A stretch of 64,000 nucleotides of DNA from Rehmannia glutinosa (GCA_016081115.2 JABTTQ020002621.1:62001-126000); one strand, 5' to 3'; positions 1 to 12,849 are shown, counted from the stretch's first letter. Notes: generated by a model not told the origin, from the sequence alone. Program-made: numbers and translations.

Positions 1-1683
1 ATAACCCTATCTATTACAATACAAATTACAAGGAAAATAGGATGCCAACTTTCTAGTATAAATTTTAAATGGCATTCATCAAAATCTAAGCAATAAATTT
101 CCCAATGTAAAACCTAGTGGAAATCCAAGACACGTCAAATATTCTTACCAAGAATGGCCCACGAGCAGAACTAAAGTTCTTCTAAGTTCCAACCAACTAA
201 CAAATGGACCATGAAAATTCCTTAATACTTGAACTATTTCTTACACTTGGGCTCCTTTGGCTTTCTGTATGGGATTGGATAACTTTTTAGGATTTTGTAA
301 GATTGTATTTTCATGTATTATATAATGTTATGTAATATTATATTTGGAGTTGGTAATTGAATTTTTTTTTTTTTAAATGTGGTATACAATTTTGTGTTTT
401 GAATTATTGATTGTGTGTGATAATATCATTAAAAGACATAATTACCCTTAGAATGTTTGTGAAGAAAATCACCTCACATGGTGACTCGGGGCCCAATCGA
501 CATTTCACATAAATGGAATGACCTTGACTAAGTAATGCCTGCCCAAGGGTTGTGTTATACTATGAGCTCGTTTGCCTTTGTTGATAGGATTGGACAATTT
601 TTTTTTGGATCAGATGAGATTATACTGTTCATGGATTGAATAATTTGATATAATATTGTGTTTGGAATATATGATTAAGATATGAAAATTTGAGTGTATA
701 ATTATAATAATTTGTTTGACTTGAACAATTAACTGGGATAAGTAATGAAATGTCAAAAATGCTCCCCACGCCCAAAACAAGATTTTAAAACTAAATTACA
801 ATGAAAAACATCTTCCAGTGCTTGTTAAAAACCAACAAATAACTCGTATATATAAAAAACCAACTACGTTCTAGAATATACACAACTATTCATCAACATT
901 CTTAAAAGCCCATTACATTAAGCAATATGTTTTAGCTAAAACCGAACATCTATCGTTTTAAAACATATCTCCATTTAACACTTAACATGTTGTTAAAAGT
1001 GTCAATGGCAACTATTATAAATGGTAACTAACATAACATTTTTTACATTATGTTAAAAGGGTCAGAATCCTATCAACAACTAGTACAAAACTTAACAATT
1101 GATTTTTTTCTAAGACTTATATGTATCAAACTATGATATTTACATTTGATCAACTAATGCAAACTAGTGAAATGTAATCTACATCTGCAGCTAATTTGAA
1201 ATGAACTTTGCCCAGCTAATAAGCTTGACTTCACGAAAAACAACCATAAACTACACATGTGAGCAGCAATTAGTTAGTCAAAGTTCATAGAATACAATAC
1301 AACAAAATCAATCTTTTTTTTTCTGGGGAATGGATAAGTGTTTCCTATCAACAAAATAATAGTTGCACTTTGGAAATGGGAATTATCCATTCAATACAAA
1401 TGGAAAGCCCGAACTTGTACTTACAAACCACCGAAAAATATAGTATAATAAAATGCTATGCCATTGATCAGCTGTAACTACATGATACATTCTTTCAACA
1501 TTCAAAATCCATTCATCCAAATTAATCATACAACATTGATATTGCAACACCAACAAACAATCATTCAGTACAACTAGAATTACTGGACAAAGTCAACACA
1601 ATCTCACAGGTAAATTTGGACAGAATTGGTGCAGAATTCATAATATTTCAGTATTTAATTTAAATAATCAAATTTGTTGCATT
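1..1683. other. Intergenic, no gene seen
   Basis: AT-rich sequence with no credible coding frame. Around 230-420 and 560-740 there are GGATTGGA-type stretches that resemble decayed MITE ends, and related sequence recurs near 22100-22370, but I could not delimit an element. The last five bases, GAATG at 1684-1688, are the left target-site duplication of the adjacent copia element. Confidence 0.5.
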
Positions 1684-1688
1684 GAATG

Positions 1689-1897
1689 TGTTGGAATATG
1701 AGTCTATTATTAGTATTGTTAGTTAGTTACTACTGTAGCAACTTATAGAGTTGTCATTTTATGTTTAGCACTTTAGCATTTACATTTCTAATCAGCTATA
1801 AATAGTGGGTTTGTTTGTATTTGTCCCTCTAACACTACAGATGTACATTTCTTCATTTTGCTAATAATACACGATGCTTTTCTCCTGCATTTCTTCA
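1689..1897 (+). repeat. 5' LTR of the copia element
   Basis: Starts TGTTGGAATATG and ends CATTTCTTCA. A TATAAATA box at 1797-1804 is the likely LTR promoter. It matches the right LTR except for five substitutions. Confidence 0.96.
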
Positions 1898-1910
1898 TGG
1901 TATCAAGAGC
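1898..1910 (+). other. Primer-binding site, initiator tRNA-Met type
   Basis: TGGTATCAAGAGC directly follows the left LTR. It matches the usual plant copia primer site for initiator tRNA-Met (TGGTATCAGAGC) with one extra A. Confidence 0.88.
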
Positions 1911-1941
1911 GTAGGTTGATTCTATCTTCGTCTTTTGAGTC

Positions 1942-4900
1942 ATGACTTCATTGCGAGCTTGGAATATGGTGTTAACTGGAAATCTCACAGATCAGTCGAA
2001 GGAGCCTCAAATTGACATGCAGGACTTCGCAAATCAAGTAACGATTCGCGAAGAAGATCCGTTTCAGCTGCACGGATCTTGATCACCCAGGTCTTATACT
2101 TGTTTCGAATACTTTAACTGGAAACAATTTCCTTTCGTGGAGTAGATTGATGGTTATTGCTTTGGCTGCCAAGGCAAAGCTAGGATTTATCAATGGAAAA
2201 ATCGAAGCACCGAAGGAGGATTCGCCTAAATATGAAAACGGAGAAAGGTGGATTGCATGGTGGTAAGCTGGATATTAAACACAATATCGCGTGATATTGT
2301 TGATGCATTTCTTTATGCTGACTCTGCTCGAGCTCTTTGGGAAGATATAGTGCAGTGATTTGGAGAATCGAATGGACCTATGATCTATCAAATTCAAAAG
2401 GACATAGCTACAGCTACTCAAGGTAATTTGTCCGTAGTCGCATATTTTACCAAATTGAAATGATTATGGGATGAATACAGTTGTCTGGTGCCTAAATCGG
2501 TGTGTACTTGTGGTAATGGTAAAATCGTAGCTGACAATGAGATGAATACTAGACTGATGCAATTCCTTATGGGATTAAATGACTCGTATGAACATGTACG
2601 CAATCAGATTCTTATCATGGAGCCTTTACCTTCTGTTAATCGTGCTTATTCGATGATTTTACGCATTGAGAGGCAACGTTCAGTGCAATTAGCTTTTCCT
2701 GCGGCTCCAGAGGATGTAGCAATGGTTGCTAAGACATCACAGGCTGGCATGAGAGGAAGAGGCTATTCTCCAGGATGGAGAGGCAAAGGTCGAGGTACTT
2801 ACAGGAGGACTAAAGAGGAGAAAGAAAAATTGACTTGTGAGCATTGCAAAATTTCAGGTCATGAGATGCATGAATGCTTTAAGCTGCACGGTTATCCTGA
2901 GTGGTATGCCACTTACAAGGAACAGAGGAACAGATCTATGGTGAATCTGGTGGAGTCAGGGCCAAATTGCAATAATAGAGGCATGATAGAGGAGAAATCC
3001 AAGGACATAAATGGGTCTGATATCTCTGGGATAATACAAAAGGAGATTGCCAAGTACCTTGCTGCACAGATACCTGGTGGCACTCCAAATTCAATTGATA
3101 ATAGTGTGGACTATGCACATTTTGTGGATCATGCAGGTACACCTTTTGAAGGATATTATGCTCTTTCAAGTTTTGAAGGTATAAGAAGTGGATCTTGGAT
3201 TTTAGACACAGGTGCAAGTAGGCATATGTGTGCTCATGAACCTTCTATGTCTCATATCAAATCTCTTCAAAATCCTGTTTCAGTCTTCCTTCCTGATGGC
3301 TCAGTCAAGCATGTTATTCATACAGGAAGTGTTTTCCTGTCTCCTTCCCTGACTCTTACAGATGTCCTCTTAGTTCCAACTTTTAAATACAATCTTTTGT
3401 CTGTATCACAACTTGTTCAATCATCTAACCTCAAATGCACCTTCTACCCTACTCATTGTGTTCTGCAGGACCTGCAGACTGACAAAGTGATTGGCATGGG
3501 AAAAGTTTGTTGGCAGGATTTACATTCTTTCTGAACCGGTTCAAACACCTGATTCTTCTCCTTTTGATAAAGGAGGTTCCATTCCCTCTGCATGTAATAA
3601 TGTTCTAGATACTTGGCATGTGAAACTTGGCCATGCTTCTAGTAATGTTCTAGCTCATTTGGACTTTCTGAAGTCCTCTTTTGATAATAAACAGACTTTG
3701 AAAGATTGTGTCATTTGTCATCAAGCAAAGCAATCTAGATTACCTTTTAATCTCAGTGATTCTTATGCTTCAGCCATTTTTTATCTTGTTCATATTGATG
3801 TTTGGGGACCCTATGTTGGGCATTCTTGTTATAAAACTCCATATTTCTTGACTGTGGTTGATGATCATAGTAGGGCCACATGGATTTATCTCATGTCTCA
3901 TAAAAGTATGGTTCCAAAAATGCTTAATATCTTCCTCACTATGGTTAATACTCAGTTTAATAAGAAAGTGAAAGAGATTAGAAGTGATAATGGGACAGAA
4001 TTTTTAAGTGGGGAATGTCAGTCTTTGTTTCAGTCCCATGGGATCCTACATCAAAAATCCTGTACCTACACTCCACAACAAAATGGCATTGTTGAGAGGA
4101 AACATAGACACCTTCTTGACATTGCTAGAGCCCTGATGTTTCAATCTTGCTTACCTTCTCATTTTTGGATATTTTCTGTTCTCACAGCGGCCTATATCAT
4201 CAATAGACTTCCAACTAGAGTCTTGCAGTGGAAAACCCCTTGTGAGGTGCTTTATGGGATCAAACCAGATTATACTAGACTGAAACCATTTGGTTGTCTC
4301 TCTTTTGCCTCTAATCCCACACCTCATAAGGACAAATTTGCTCCCCGGGCTCATAAATGTGTCTTTCTAGGCTATGAATCTGGGACTAAGGGATATAGAT
4401 TGTATAATTTGATACTAATAAAATCCAGTCTCCAGGGATGTGCATTTTGTTGAAACACAATTCCCTTTTCAGCTGCTACATTCTAGGCCCTCTCCTCCTA
4501 TTTCTTCTCCCTTGTTCAATATACCTTTAACTGATACTTCAACTGAACCAGCTTCTATTCCTACACTTTCTATTCCTTCACCTTCTATACCTCTTCCACC
4601 TACTATCACACCTTCTTCACCTATACTTCGAAGGTCATCCAGGACCATTAAACCACCTACATGGCTAAATGATTTTGTCACTAATGCTGCCAATAGTGAA
4701 CCAGCCCCTGCCTCAATCACTTTGTTAGCATCCATTCCCTCAGGTTCTTGCTATCCTATTACTACTTTTCCTTATCATGTTTCTTCCTCTTTTAATCCTA
4801 CATACATTGCCTTTCTTTCTAATGTGTCTAATTTCCAAGAGCCACACTCTTATGCTAAGGCTTGTAAGAGCATGGAATGGAGAGCAGCCATGGGGGATGA

Positions 4901-5769
4901 GTTGGCTGCTTTGGAGAGGAATAACACCTGGGAATTGACTGCCTTACCCCTGGTAAGAAGGCCATTGGGTGTAAGTGGGTTTTTAAGATTAAAATGAAGT
5001 CAGATGGTAGTATTGAGAGGTACAAAGCCAGACTAGTGGCAAAAGGATATGATCAGGTCTATGGAGACTCTTACTTGGATAGTTTTTCACCAGTGGCAAA
5101 GCAAGTAACTGTTAGGATGCTTATTGCCTTGGCCACAAAGAAGCGATGATCTTTGGATCAGTTGGATATAAATAATGCCTTTCTTCATGGCTATTTGGAT
5201 GAAGACATTTATATGATACCCCGTAAGGATATACTCGAGGCATTGCTAGGGCAAGTTTGTCACTTAAAGAAGAGTTTGTATGGTCTTAAACAGGCTTCTA
5301 GGCCGTGGAATGCTGAGTTTTGTGATAAACTCTTGAGTTTTGGCTTTCACCAATCTGAACATGATCATTGTCTTTTCATTAAAAACACAGGTGGTGTGTT
5401 TATGGCCTTGAGTATCTATGTTGATGATGTGCTTGTTACTGCTTCTCAGCCTAGTGCTATAGCTGAATTAAAGTCCTATCGACATGATTTATTCACAATC
5501 AAGGATTTGGGGCATGCAAAATATTTTTGGGATGGAGATAGCTAGGTGCTCTACTGGTACTTACATTCATCAGAGAAAGTATATTCTAGATATCTTGAAG
5601 GATGTTGGACTTCTGGATTGTAGACCTGTATCTACTCCATTCCCTCAAGGTTTAAGGTTGCAGAGTCAGCAGGGTGATGCTTTGGAGGAGCTGATAAATA
5701 CGGGAGGCTCATTGGGAGGCTTCTCTATCTAAATATGAGTATACCGATGTCACTTATTGTATACAAAGC
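1942..5769 (+). pseudogene. Copia gag-pol, gag to reverse transcriptase, broken
   Basis: A gag start ATG lies at 1942, 45 bases after the primer site. The gag N-terminal domain (HPGLILVSNTLTG region) runs through at least one frameshift near 2080 and stops at 2356 and 2461. It is followed by an open stretch to 3534 with a CX2CX4HX4C zinc knuckle (about 2835-2876) and a protease DTGA motif (3205-3216). After a frame change come the GAG-pre-integrase HHCC zinc region (from about 3613), integrase catalytic motifs (HIDVWG near 3790, SDNGTEF near 3983, GIVERKHR near 4086), then a proline/serine-rich linker and reverse transcriptase with YVDDV at 5417-5431. Further breaks occur near 4400, 4950, 5145, 5530 and 5745. 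The frame is cut at about 5770 by the nested unit and resumes at 10036. It cannot make a full polyprotein. Confidence 0.93.
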
Positions 5770-5774
5770 AGTTG

Positions 5775-8700
5775 TCACGCCCAAACGGGTCGCGACGACG
5801 ATCCACAACTTAAATACAAATAACCAAATAGTCTAGACGAATATCATCGAGAACCCAATGGAACAGAGTCTAAATAGCAGCGGAAATAAAATAACAAGTA
5901 CAACTTACAGTCCACAACATCCACCATCCAAATTACATCCTCGAAAATCAGCCAAAGATAACAACTTAAAAGTCAAAGGGTCCTACGCCCTTCAGTTACA
6001 AACCGGAATGAAAAGAAAATAAAATAGTCCAACAGCAATCAAAAGAAATGAGTCCATCAATAACAACAAGAAGTAGTAAATCCAACAAGCGCGAGTATGT
6101 GGGCTCAATCCAAGGCCGGTTCAAAGATCTTCAACGAAGTCCTCATCTAAAGGTTAAAAACAGTGGGGATGAGACAGAAATCTCGATGGATGGGGTGATC
6201 GCGCAAGTGTGGCGATATACGATTAACGCGGGAAAACAATTATATGAAAATGCGTGAATATGATGCATGAATTCACACACATCCACAAGCGTCGTGATAA
6301 ATATATTTAAGTAATATACTAATACGATTCAAGAAAACAGTTCATGGTCACACAGGCACTATGTGATTCAGTCAAGACATGTAGGATTGCGTACGGAAAT
6401 GTAACGTCAATCCCATGCAAGATGATAATGGTTGCGACGGATTTGTAGCGCCAACCAATGCAAAACAAGTAGCGGTTGCGCACGGATTTGTAGCACCAAC
6501 CAAACGGGTCCGATAACTCCGGAATCGTGTGGATCGAAGCGATTTCCTCGTTCTTCCTTGTAACTCCCCGAGCAAGATGGTCCAAGACCTGTCACCTTAT
6601 CGTTCCATAGGCAAAGACAAATCCACATAAAGAGAGCTAGCTAGGCCCGGATTGTCATAATCATGATTATACCTCAAGTACTACGACCCGCTTCCCCTTG
6701 GACAAACTCCGTCCCTCGCCATTGCGGGATTAGGACGATGGGGTAGGAAGAGTGGAATAGCAATCGAGCTGCCGGTTCCATCCCCGACGTATCCATTCCG
6801 ACGTGAGCTCGACACACCAAGTTGACTCAAGCAGAAAGTAAATACAAGTTCGTGTAGTCAACCAGGCAATGAAAGTATTATTGATTCAGGAAGCGATTCA
6901 GTCAGAAAATGTTTGAAACGCGAGTGGCAATTATTGCGTTGGTGGAGTTTTTGGATGAAGATGATTATCGGAAGGATAAGAAACCTTCGATATCTTGAAA
7001 GATTAGGTGGAACATAAGTCCCATTATAGGTTCAATATCGCAGGCGGGAAGTCGCTTCGCGATCGGGTATTAATCGGTCAAATCGGTCCGATAAGTCAAG
7101 GGTTTTTGGGAAAATAAAATATTTTAATTACATCTCCAAGTCGGAGGGTCCAGGGCTATTTTAGTAAAAGGGAAAATAATTTGAGTTAGGTCCTTTATAA
7201 AAGAAAATTACAATTTAGCCCCGTTTTGTAAAAACCAACACTTTTGGGGTTAAAAATTGAATAAATAAATATCCCGACCTTCAAAAATTATGAGGTCAGT
7301 TCCTGAATTCTCCAAATTGCCCAGAGATTCAGGTTTTTAAAGTTTTGAGGTCTAGGTTTTATAAAATTCTCACATTAGCCCCAAATTTGTAAAAATTGTC
7401 ATTTCGGACCTTAAGTTTAAAATAATCGGAACTCATAAACCGGAAGGGCTTTTAATGTGATTCCAGTTGAAAAATATCACTAAGGTTGATAGGATATTGG
7501 GACAAAAGCAGTTTTTAAAAGAAATAAGTGTAGGTCCTTTAACGTTTGAAAATATCATTTTTGTCCCATTTTGAAATAATTGCCTTTAAGGCTTTTAGGG
7601 GTCCAATTGTTATGAAGTTTGAACCTTGGGTCCAAAATATAATTAAGTTATAGTTAAGTAAGTATTTCCAGGTGCATGGGCTGCATAAGTCCTGGAAATT
7701 TCATTTGGGTCCTCAAGTTTAGTATTTTACACATTAGTCCCACAATTTTAGAAAATTTACTTTCCAAGCCCCACTTGGATTTTGGAATACATTTAAAATA
7801 TGTCATTTCTAGTACCTTAAGAATAAAATTTTCAAAATTTAAAGTTAAGGTCTGGTACAGTTTAAAAATTTGCAAAGTAGCCCTTAAACTTTCAAAATTT
7901 TACAATCTAGTCCTTGGGCTTTTAAAGGTTGATTTTATTTATCTAAAAACTCTTAAAACTTTATTAAAATGTCCAAAAGTTATTTTTGAACCTGAGTACA
8001 GTCCCAAAATTCGAAATTTGCAGAGGGGTCCTTTAACTTTCATTTTCTTGCAATTTAGTCCACCAACTTTCCATTTTTATATTTTTAAGTCCAAAATTGA
8101 AATTTAATCAATTATGCTAGACTTTTCCAGGTTGTAAGTCATCCAAAACATGGACTTAAAATATCATACACATGCATGCCCAATACATACAAGAATTCAT
8201 CAAATAGAACATTAAATTGTACATGCATGCACCTAAAATTCAATAAATAGCAATTTTGAGCAACTCTTGAGAATTTTCATGATTTGATACATAAAATTGA
8301 CATGCAATACATAGATTATATATCTCAAGGCTCATGATCAAAATTTCTACATGCATTTTAAAATAAAACACCTAGAAGTTGGAAAGTATTTTTCCACCCA
8401 CCTTAAATTGGAAAATTGTGAAATAAAAGGATAAATTTCACAATTTTTGATGAGGTCACTTAGGTCAGCCCCTAAGTCAAGAAATATAAAAATTTGAAGT
8501 TAGAAAAATGAGAGAAAAATTAAGGAGAAAAAGAAGGAGATAAGAAAATGAGAAAAGACTACACTTTACCTTGTGTAGTAGGTGATTGGAGACTAGTTGA
8601 AGCTTTAAATTTGGAATTTTTTGTTCAACTCCAAAATCACCTAAGGTCAGCCCCTATTTCTCAAAAATGAAAAAGGGGTGTTAAAATTTGAAAAAAATAG

Positions 8701-10030
8701 AGAAAGAAGAGGAAAGAAGGGTTCTAGTGTCCAATTCTTACCTTTGTAGTCCAAATTCTCTACTAGTTCTTCTTCAAGTCTTCAAGTTTCATCACCATGC
8801 ATGCATGTCTCCAAGTGGTCTTCTAAGTACCTCAAAATTCAAAATATAAACTTAAGTTAAAAGAAGAAGGTGATGAGTAGGAAGAATTTAAGTTGAATTG
8901 AGGAGTGAAATTTCTTACCTTGAAAAAGAGGGTGTTCGTATTTTTGAGTTTTGAGTGGTAAGATTGTTTGTGTTTGGTTTGGATGTTTGAAGAAAGGAAG
9001 TATGTTTGATGTTAGGAAGAAGATGTTCTTGGAGTTATGAAGATGGGTTTGAAGATGTGAATGACTTGTGTTTGAATATTTGAAGATATTCGGAAGGGGT
9101 ACTTGAAGATATGAAGAACTTATGTTGAAGATTTGAAGATGTGAAGAGTTGGTGTTTGAAGGTTTGAAGATATGAATGAATTTTGTTTGAATGTTTGAAG
9201 ATATGAATGAATTTTAGAGAGAGGTTAGAGAGAAGGAGGAGAATTAGCTTGAGAGATTAAAATGTGTTGGATGAAAAATGAATTTTTTTTGTGGAAAAAT
9301 GCCATTATGGCCGTCCAAATGGGGGAGAGGGAGAGGAATTTTTTTGATTAATTTGTGTCTTGTAATTTGTATCTTGCATGGAGACAATTAGACTAGTCAA
9401 AGTATGGGCAATGTATGGAAAGAGAAGGAATGTTGAGAAGACTCCAACATGTTGGGAAAAATAGTAATAAAGAATTGATGTATGAGATGATGTGTATAAT
9501 GTTTGAATTAATGGTATAATTATACACAAGATGACTAATATAAGGTGTAAGTGTACAAGAGTTGGATGATATTTCTACTCCAAAAATCATCACCATGGCC
9601 GTCCACTATAGGGGTATTATGGTAATTCCATATATTGTTTTTTGTCCCAAATTTGATGATAATAGATGAAATATATCAATCTCCAAAATAATTAGTGATT
9701 TCCTTGATCACTTATAAGTCTCATGATCACTTAATCTAAATCAAAATCTTAATTCTATAAAGTAAAAGTCTCTAAAATAAATAGTCTCTTAAAATTTTAA
9801 GGTGACTATAAATACAAAAATAGTAATAATGATCAATCAAGTGATCATAAATGCAAAATAGAATTAATAAAGATCATGATCACAAGTAATTAAATAAAAT
9901 AAAATAAAATACAAAATATATATATTAGTAATAATTACCCGTCAAAGTGACGCGGTAAAATAGTCGATCAAATACATAGACGACAATAAGAATCAATTAT
10001 AAGCTTGGAAAAATCGGGGCTTCACGAAAT
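5775..10030 (+). mobile_element. Long non-coding unit, probable solo LTR (copy A), nested in copia
   Basis: Starts TCACGCCC (with an overlapping TG at 5773-5774) and ends GGGGCTTCACGAAAT. AGTTG at 5770-5774 and 10031-10035 is the likely duplication; an alternative is a degenerate GCAGT/ATAGT with the unit beginning at the TG. A second, diverged copy lies inverted at 42652-46955 with better-kept ends and a perfect TSD. No coding capacity, internal LTRs, primer site or tract were found. TG..CA-like ends, 5-bp TSD and lack of genes fit a solo LTR of a long-LTR family (Ty3/gypsy-type by inference). A large retrotransposon derivative without genes is the alternative. Short internal repeats occur near 6395-6500 and GAAGAT-rich repeats at about 9045-9215. 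Confidence 0.75.
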
Positions 10031-10035
10031 AGTTG

Positions 10036-10634
10036 AGTCGAGTTTATCAACAATCTTTACACCTCTCACTGGGATGCTGCCATCCATGTTCTCAGATATC
10101 ATAAGGGTTGTCCCTCAAAAGGCTTGTTCTACTCTGTCAATGGTTCTTTTGATTTCGAAGCCTTTTGTGATGCGGATTGGGCTACTTGCATTGATACTAG
10201 GAAGTCCTTGACTGGTTACTGCATCTTTTTTGGTGGTTCATTGGTGTCTTGGAAGACAAAGCGACTCATCAGTATCCAAATCCTCAGCTAAAGCTGAGTT
10301 TCGTTCCATGAGTCAGGCTGTTTGTGAGCTCCTCTGGCTATCCTATGTTGCCACAGATTTGCAGCTCTCATTTGCTCTTCCTATCCCTCTTTGGTGTGAC
10401 AACCAAGCAGCCCTTTATATAGTGGCCAATCTTGTGTTCCATGAACGCACGAAGCATGTGGAGATTGATTGTCATGTTGTGCGGAATCAGTTTAAGCAAG
10501 GTTTTGTGTTGCCCTAGAAGATCAGTTCCAAGTTGCAGCTGGCTGATTTGTTCACTAAATCCCTTGGTCCTACGGTGTTCTCTTCTATGTTGGGCAAGTT
10601 GGGAATGCAAGATTTCCTTTCCATTCCCACTTGA
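10036..10634 (+). pseudogene. Copia pol, end of reverse transcriptase and RNase H
   Basis: Continues the polyprotein after the nested unit. It shows HWDAAIHVLRYHKG, then the RNase H signatures FCDADWA and SKSSAKAEFRSM, LWCDNQAA, and HVVR. A one-base frameshift lies near 10270 and an in-frame TAG at 10516. The polyprotein end is a TGA at 10632-10634, overlapping the polypurine tract. Confidence 0.9.
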
Positions 10635-10641
10635 GGGGGGC
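10630..10641 (+). other. Polypurine tract of the copia element
   Basis: CTTGAGGGGGGC directly before the right LTR, the usual plant copia plus-strand priming site. Confidence 0.88.
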
Positions 10642-10850
10642 TGTTGGAATATGAGTCTATTATTAGTATTGTTAGTTAGTTACTACTGTAGCAACTTATA
10701 TAGTTGTCATTTTCTGTTTAGCACTTTAGCAGTTACATTTCTAATCAGCTATAAATAGTGGGTCTGTTTGTATTTTTCCCTCTAACACTACAGATGTACA
10801 TTTCTTCATTTTGCTAATAATACACGATGCTTTTCTCCTGCATTTCTTCA
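10642..10850 (+). repeat. 3' LTR of the copia element
   Basis: Same length and ends as the left LTR, with five substitutions, followed by the TSD GAATG at 10851-10855. Confidence 0.96.
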
Positions 10851-10855
10851 GAATG

Positions 10856-11233
10856 ATACAAGATTTCTTTTTTATGTTATTGATTTGAAATTCCCTATCA
10901 TACCCTTATAATTTAATTAGATTTCGCCGACCTGATATTAATTGATCCAAACATAATTAAAAATTCATCAAAAATAATAACCTTTTTTTGTAGCTTCTAA
11001 AAATTACAACCCCCTAATTGCAACATATTTTACTAAATATAGCAAACCCCATTTTGAGTAAATGTAGGATATAGAAAAACAAATGGCAAATGTAAAATGC
11101 ATGGAGAAGCACATTCTATGCCAAAACTTGGACACTACTACAGATTGCACAAGTCAAATGCAGCAATTCACTCATCACCAACAATTTATCATATCAAAAT
11201 GCCACTTGTCATTCTTCCGTTAATTTTTAACAT
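10856..11233. other. Upstream region of the KIN/LEA-like gene
   Basis: AT-rich and non-coding. It probably holds the promoter of the gene beginning near 11340. I see no clear named cis-element other than the TATA box listed next. Confidence 0.4.
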
Positions 11234-11240
11234 TATAAAT
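11234..11240 (+). promoter_or_regulatory. TATA box
   Basis: TATAAAT about 106 bases before the candidate ATG at 11340, followed by an A/C-rich leader typical of plant 5' UTRs. It supports a transcription start near 11265-11270. Confidence 0.5.
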
Positions 11241-11339
11241 ACCCATACGCTCAAAAAGTTTATAATCAATCACAAATATCTTACATTCAAACTAAAATCT
11301 TTATATCCTTTTCTATTATTTTAAAATTATACAGTGAAA

Positions 11340-12849
11340 ATGTCGGCGGCGGTTCAATCTTGGACAAACCCATGGCCAGGCGGGTATTCTTACAAGCATT
11401 AGTAATATTTGATTTGTTAGAAGCCATACTTCCTAATGTTCATTCAAACCAAAAGTTTGGAAGTGTTTGGTGGTTTATATTGGATAGACGTTTGTAACAA
11501 GTCACATTCTCAAAAGTTCATTCTCAAAAAAGTGAAAAATATGGCTTTTCAAAACCAGTTTTACATTACTTTTATTTGGAGGTTACTAAAAAGTTAAACA
11601 TTTGTTTATGTTTCCATGGTCCATTTCCGGTTTGAGTTGGAAATAAAATTTTGAGAATTTATTGGTTTCGTGTGGAAATTGGGATTATGTTTGGATGAAT
11701 GAATTGAAATGTGTTTTATGTAGGGTTGGAAATGAGATTGTGTTTGTATTGAGTAGTTTTGAAATATTATTTTATGTATATAATAATTGAAAAGTTGGTA
11801 GTGGTGGGGTCCACTTCAATATTTTAATTTGAATATATAATATTATATTTATAAGATTATAGTTGGTGGGTCCCATTAGATAATTATAATTTAAAAATAG
11901 TAATATTTTAAGTAGATAAAGTTGATAATGGTGGGTCCCACATATATAATTGGGTTAAAATATGAAAATAGTGATTGATAAGTAATGATGAGTGATGTAG
12001 GTTAGTGTATAGGTTTGAGAATAGAAATTATAGGTTTGAGATGTTGTTTTATGTGAAAAATAGAAAATGAAAATGATGATTTCCATTGGAAATTTTATGA
12101 ACAAACATGATTCCACTTTTATGTATAGTTGGAACCGGAAAGATGCCATTGGAAACATAAACAAACAAGACCTTAGTGTTTTCCTATTTTATCTACTCCT
12201 TTTCAATTTAAATGTCAAAACACTTTTTTGAAACGAGTTTCACCAAACATGTATTATCGATGTAAAATGATATTTTGAAAATGCACTTAATAAAAAGTCC
12301 ATTTACTTTTGTTCCAAAACATGCACGTAGTATTTTATTACTTAAAATTGTAGCTTAAGTGATATCGCTTCACTTTTGTAAATATGTTAATCAGGGTCGA
12401 ACCTTGAATTTTTTAATTTATGTGGAATTTATCTCTTGGCCTCCGTGCTCCAACCACTCGCCCTAACTTATTATAAAAAAAAAAATTTAAAAGTTATAGA
12501 AAATATATAAACATGTATATTGGGCAGGGAAAGACAGAGGAATGGATAGACTCAGCTAAGAGCACAGCCAATGCGGCCCATGACAAGGCCTGTGATGCTG
12601 CTGGGAAAACCCAAGCTGAGACCCAAAGAAGCAAGGAGGAAAATGTTGGATTCCTTCAGCAGGTCCTCAACTTCTCATTAATTATATTTCACTCCTCAGA
12701 AAATGCAAATATTATAAATATATACACCACACAGTTTAATTTTCCTTGTGTTTCTGACTGTTATACAGACTGGAGAGCAAATGGCTCACATGGCTCAAGG
12801 TGCCATCGATGGTGTGAAGAACACTCTTGGAATGGGCGACAAGAAGTGA
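11340..12849 (+). CDS. KIN/LEA-like small stress protein gene, exon 1 uncertain
   Basis: Exon 2 (12528-12662) and exon 3 (12769-12849) are clear. Exon 2 is preceded by a GGGCAG acceptor and both exons keep phase 0 across a 106-bp GT-AG intron (12663-12768). They encode a hydrophilic, Ala/Lys/Glu-rich peptide with TEEWIDSAKSTANAAHDKA, then FLQQ/TGEQMAHMAQGAI and ending GVKNTLGMGDKK. This is the pattern of the KIN/COR6.6-like small late-embryogenesis-abundant proteins of about 65-95 residues, which are intrinsically disordered and induced by ABA, cold or drought in known members. The candidate first exon starts at ATG 11340 (MSAAVQSWTNPW), 100 bases after a TATA box. However, its most likely GT donor (GCGG/GTATTC near 11382) does not give phase 0, so either a GC donor, a missed exon or a frameshift is involved. 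Intron 1 is about 1.1 kb and contains a Tourist MITE. The gene may be real or recently broken. Confidence 0.68.
11597..12172 (+). mobile_element. Tourist-type (PIF/Harbinger) MITE in intron 1
   Basis: 576 bp, flanked by TTA (11594-11596 and 12173-12175). Its ends are inverted copies of TTGTTTATGTTTCCA. It is the same family as 37787-38356 and the split copy at 15821-18177, sharing blocks such as GGTGGGTCCCA. No coding potential. Confidence 0.88.

Larger units (their letters stand above)
1689..10850 (+). mobile_element. Ty1/copia LTR retrotransposon, nearly complete, with a nested insertion
   Basis: Two 209-bp LTRs (1689-1897 and 10642-10850) begin TG and end CA, and the whole is flanked by a perfect 5-bp duplication GAATG (1684-1688 and 10851-10855). 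A primer-binding site follows the left LTR and a polypurine tract precedes the right one. Domains read gag, zinc knuckle, protease, integrase, reverse transcriptase, RNase H, which is the Ty1/copia order. Removing the 4256-bp insert at 5775-10030 and its 5-bp duplication leaves about 4.9 kb, a normal copia length. The LTRs differ at 5 of 209 positions by my count (about 97.6% identity), so insertion was fairly recent. The coding region has several stops and frameshifts, so the copy is non-autonomous. Confidence 0.96.

Noticed and set aside
7676..8107. 143-codon open frame
   Set aside because: In the long solo LTR copy A. Composition is Lys/Leu/Phe-rich as expected from AT-rich DNA, and copy B does not keep the frame.
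5775..10030. Helitron
   Set aside because: There is no A/T insertion site and no CTRR end with hairpin. The homologue has TG..CA-like ends and a 5-bp TSD, which Helitrons lack.
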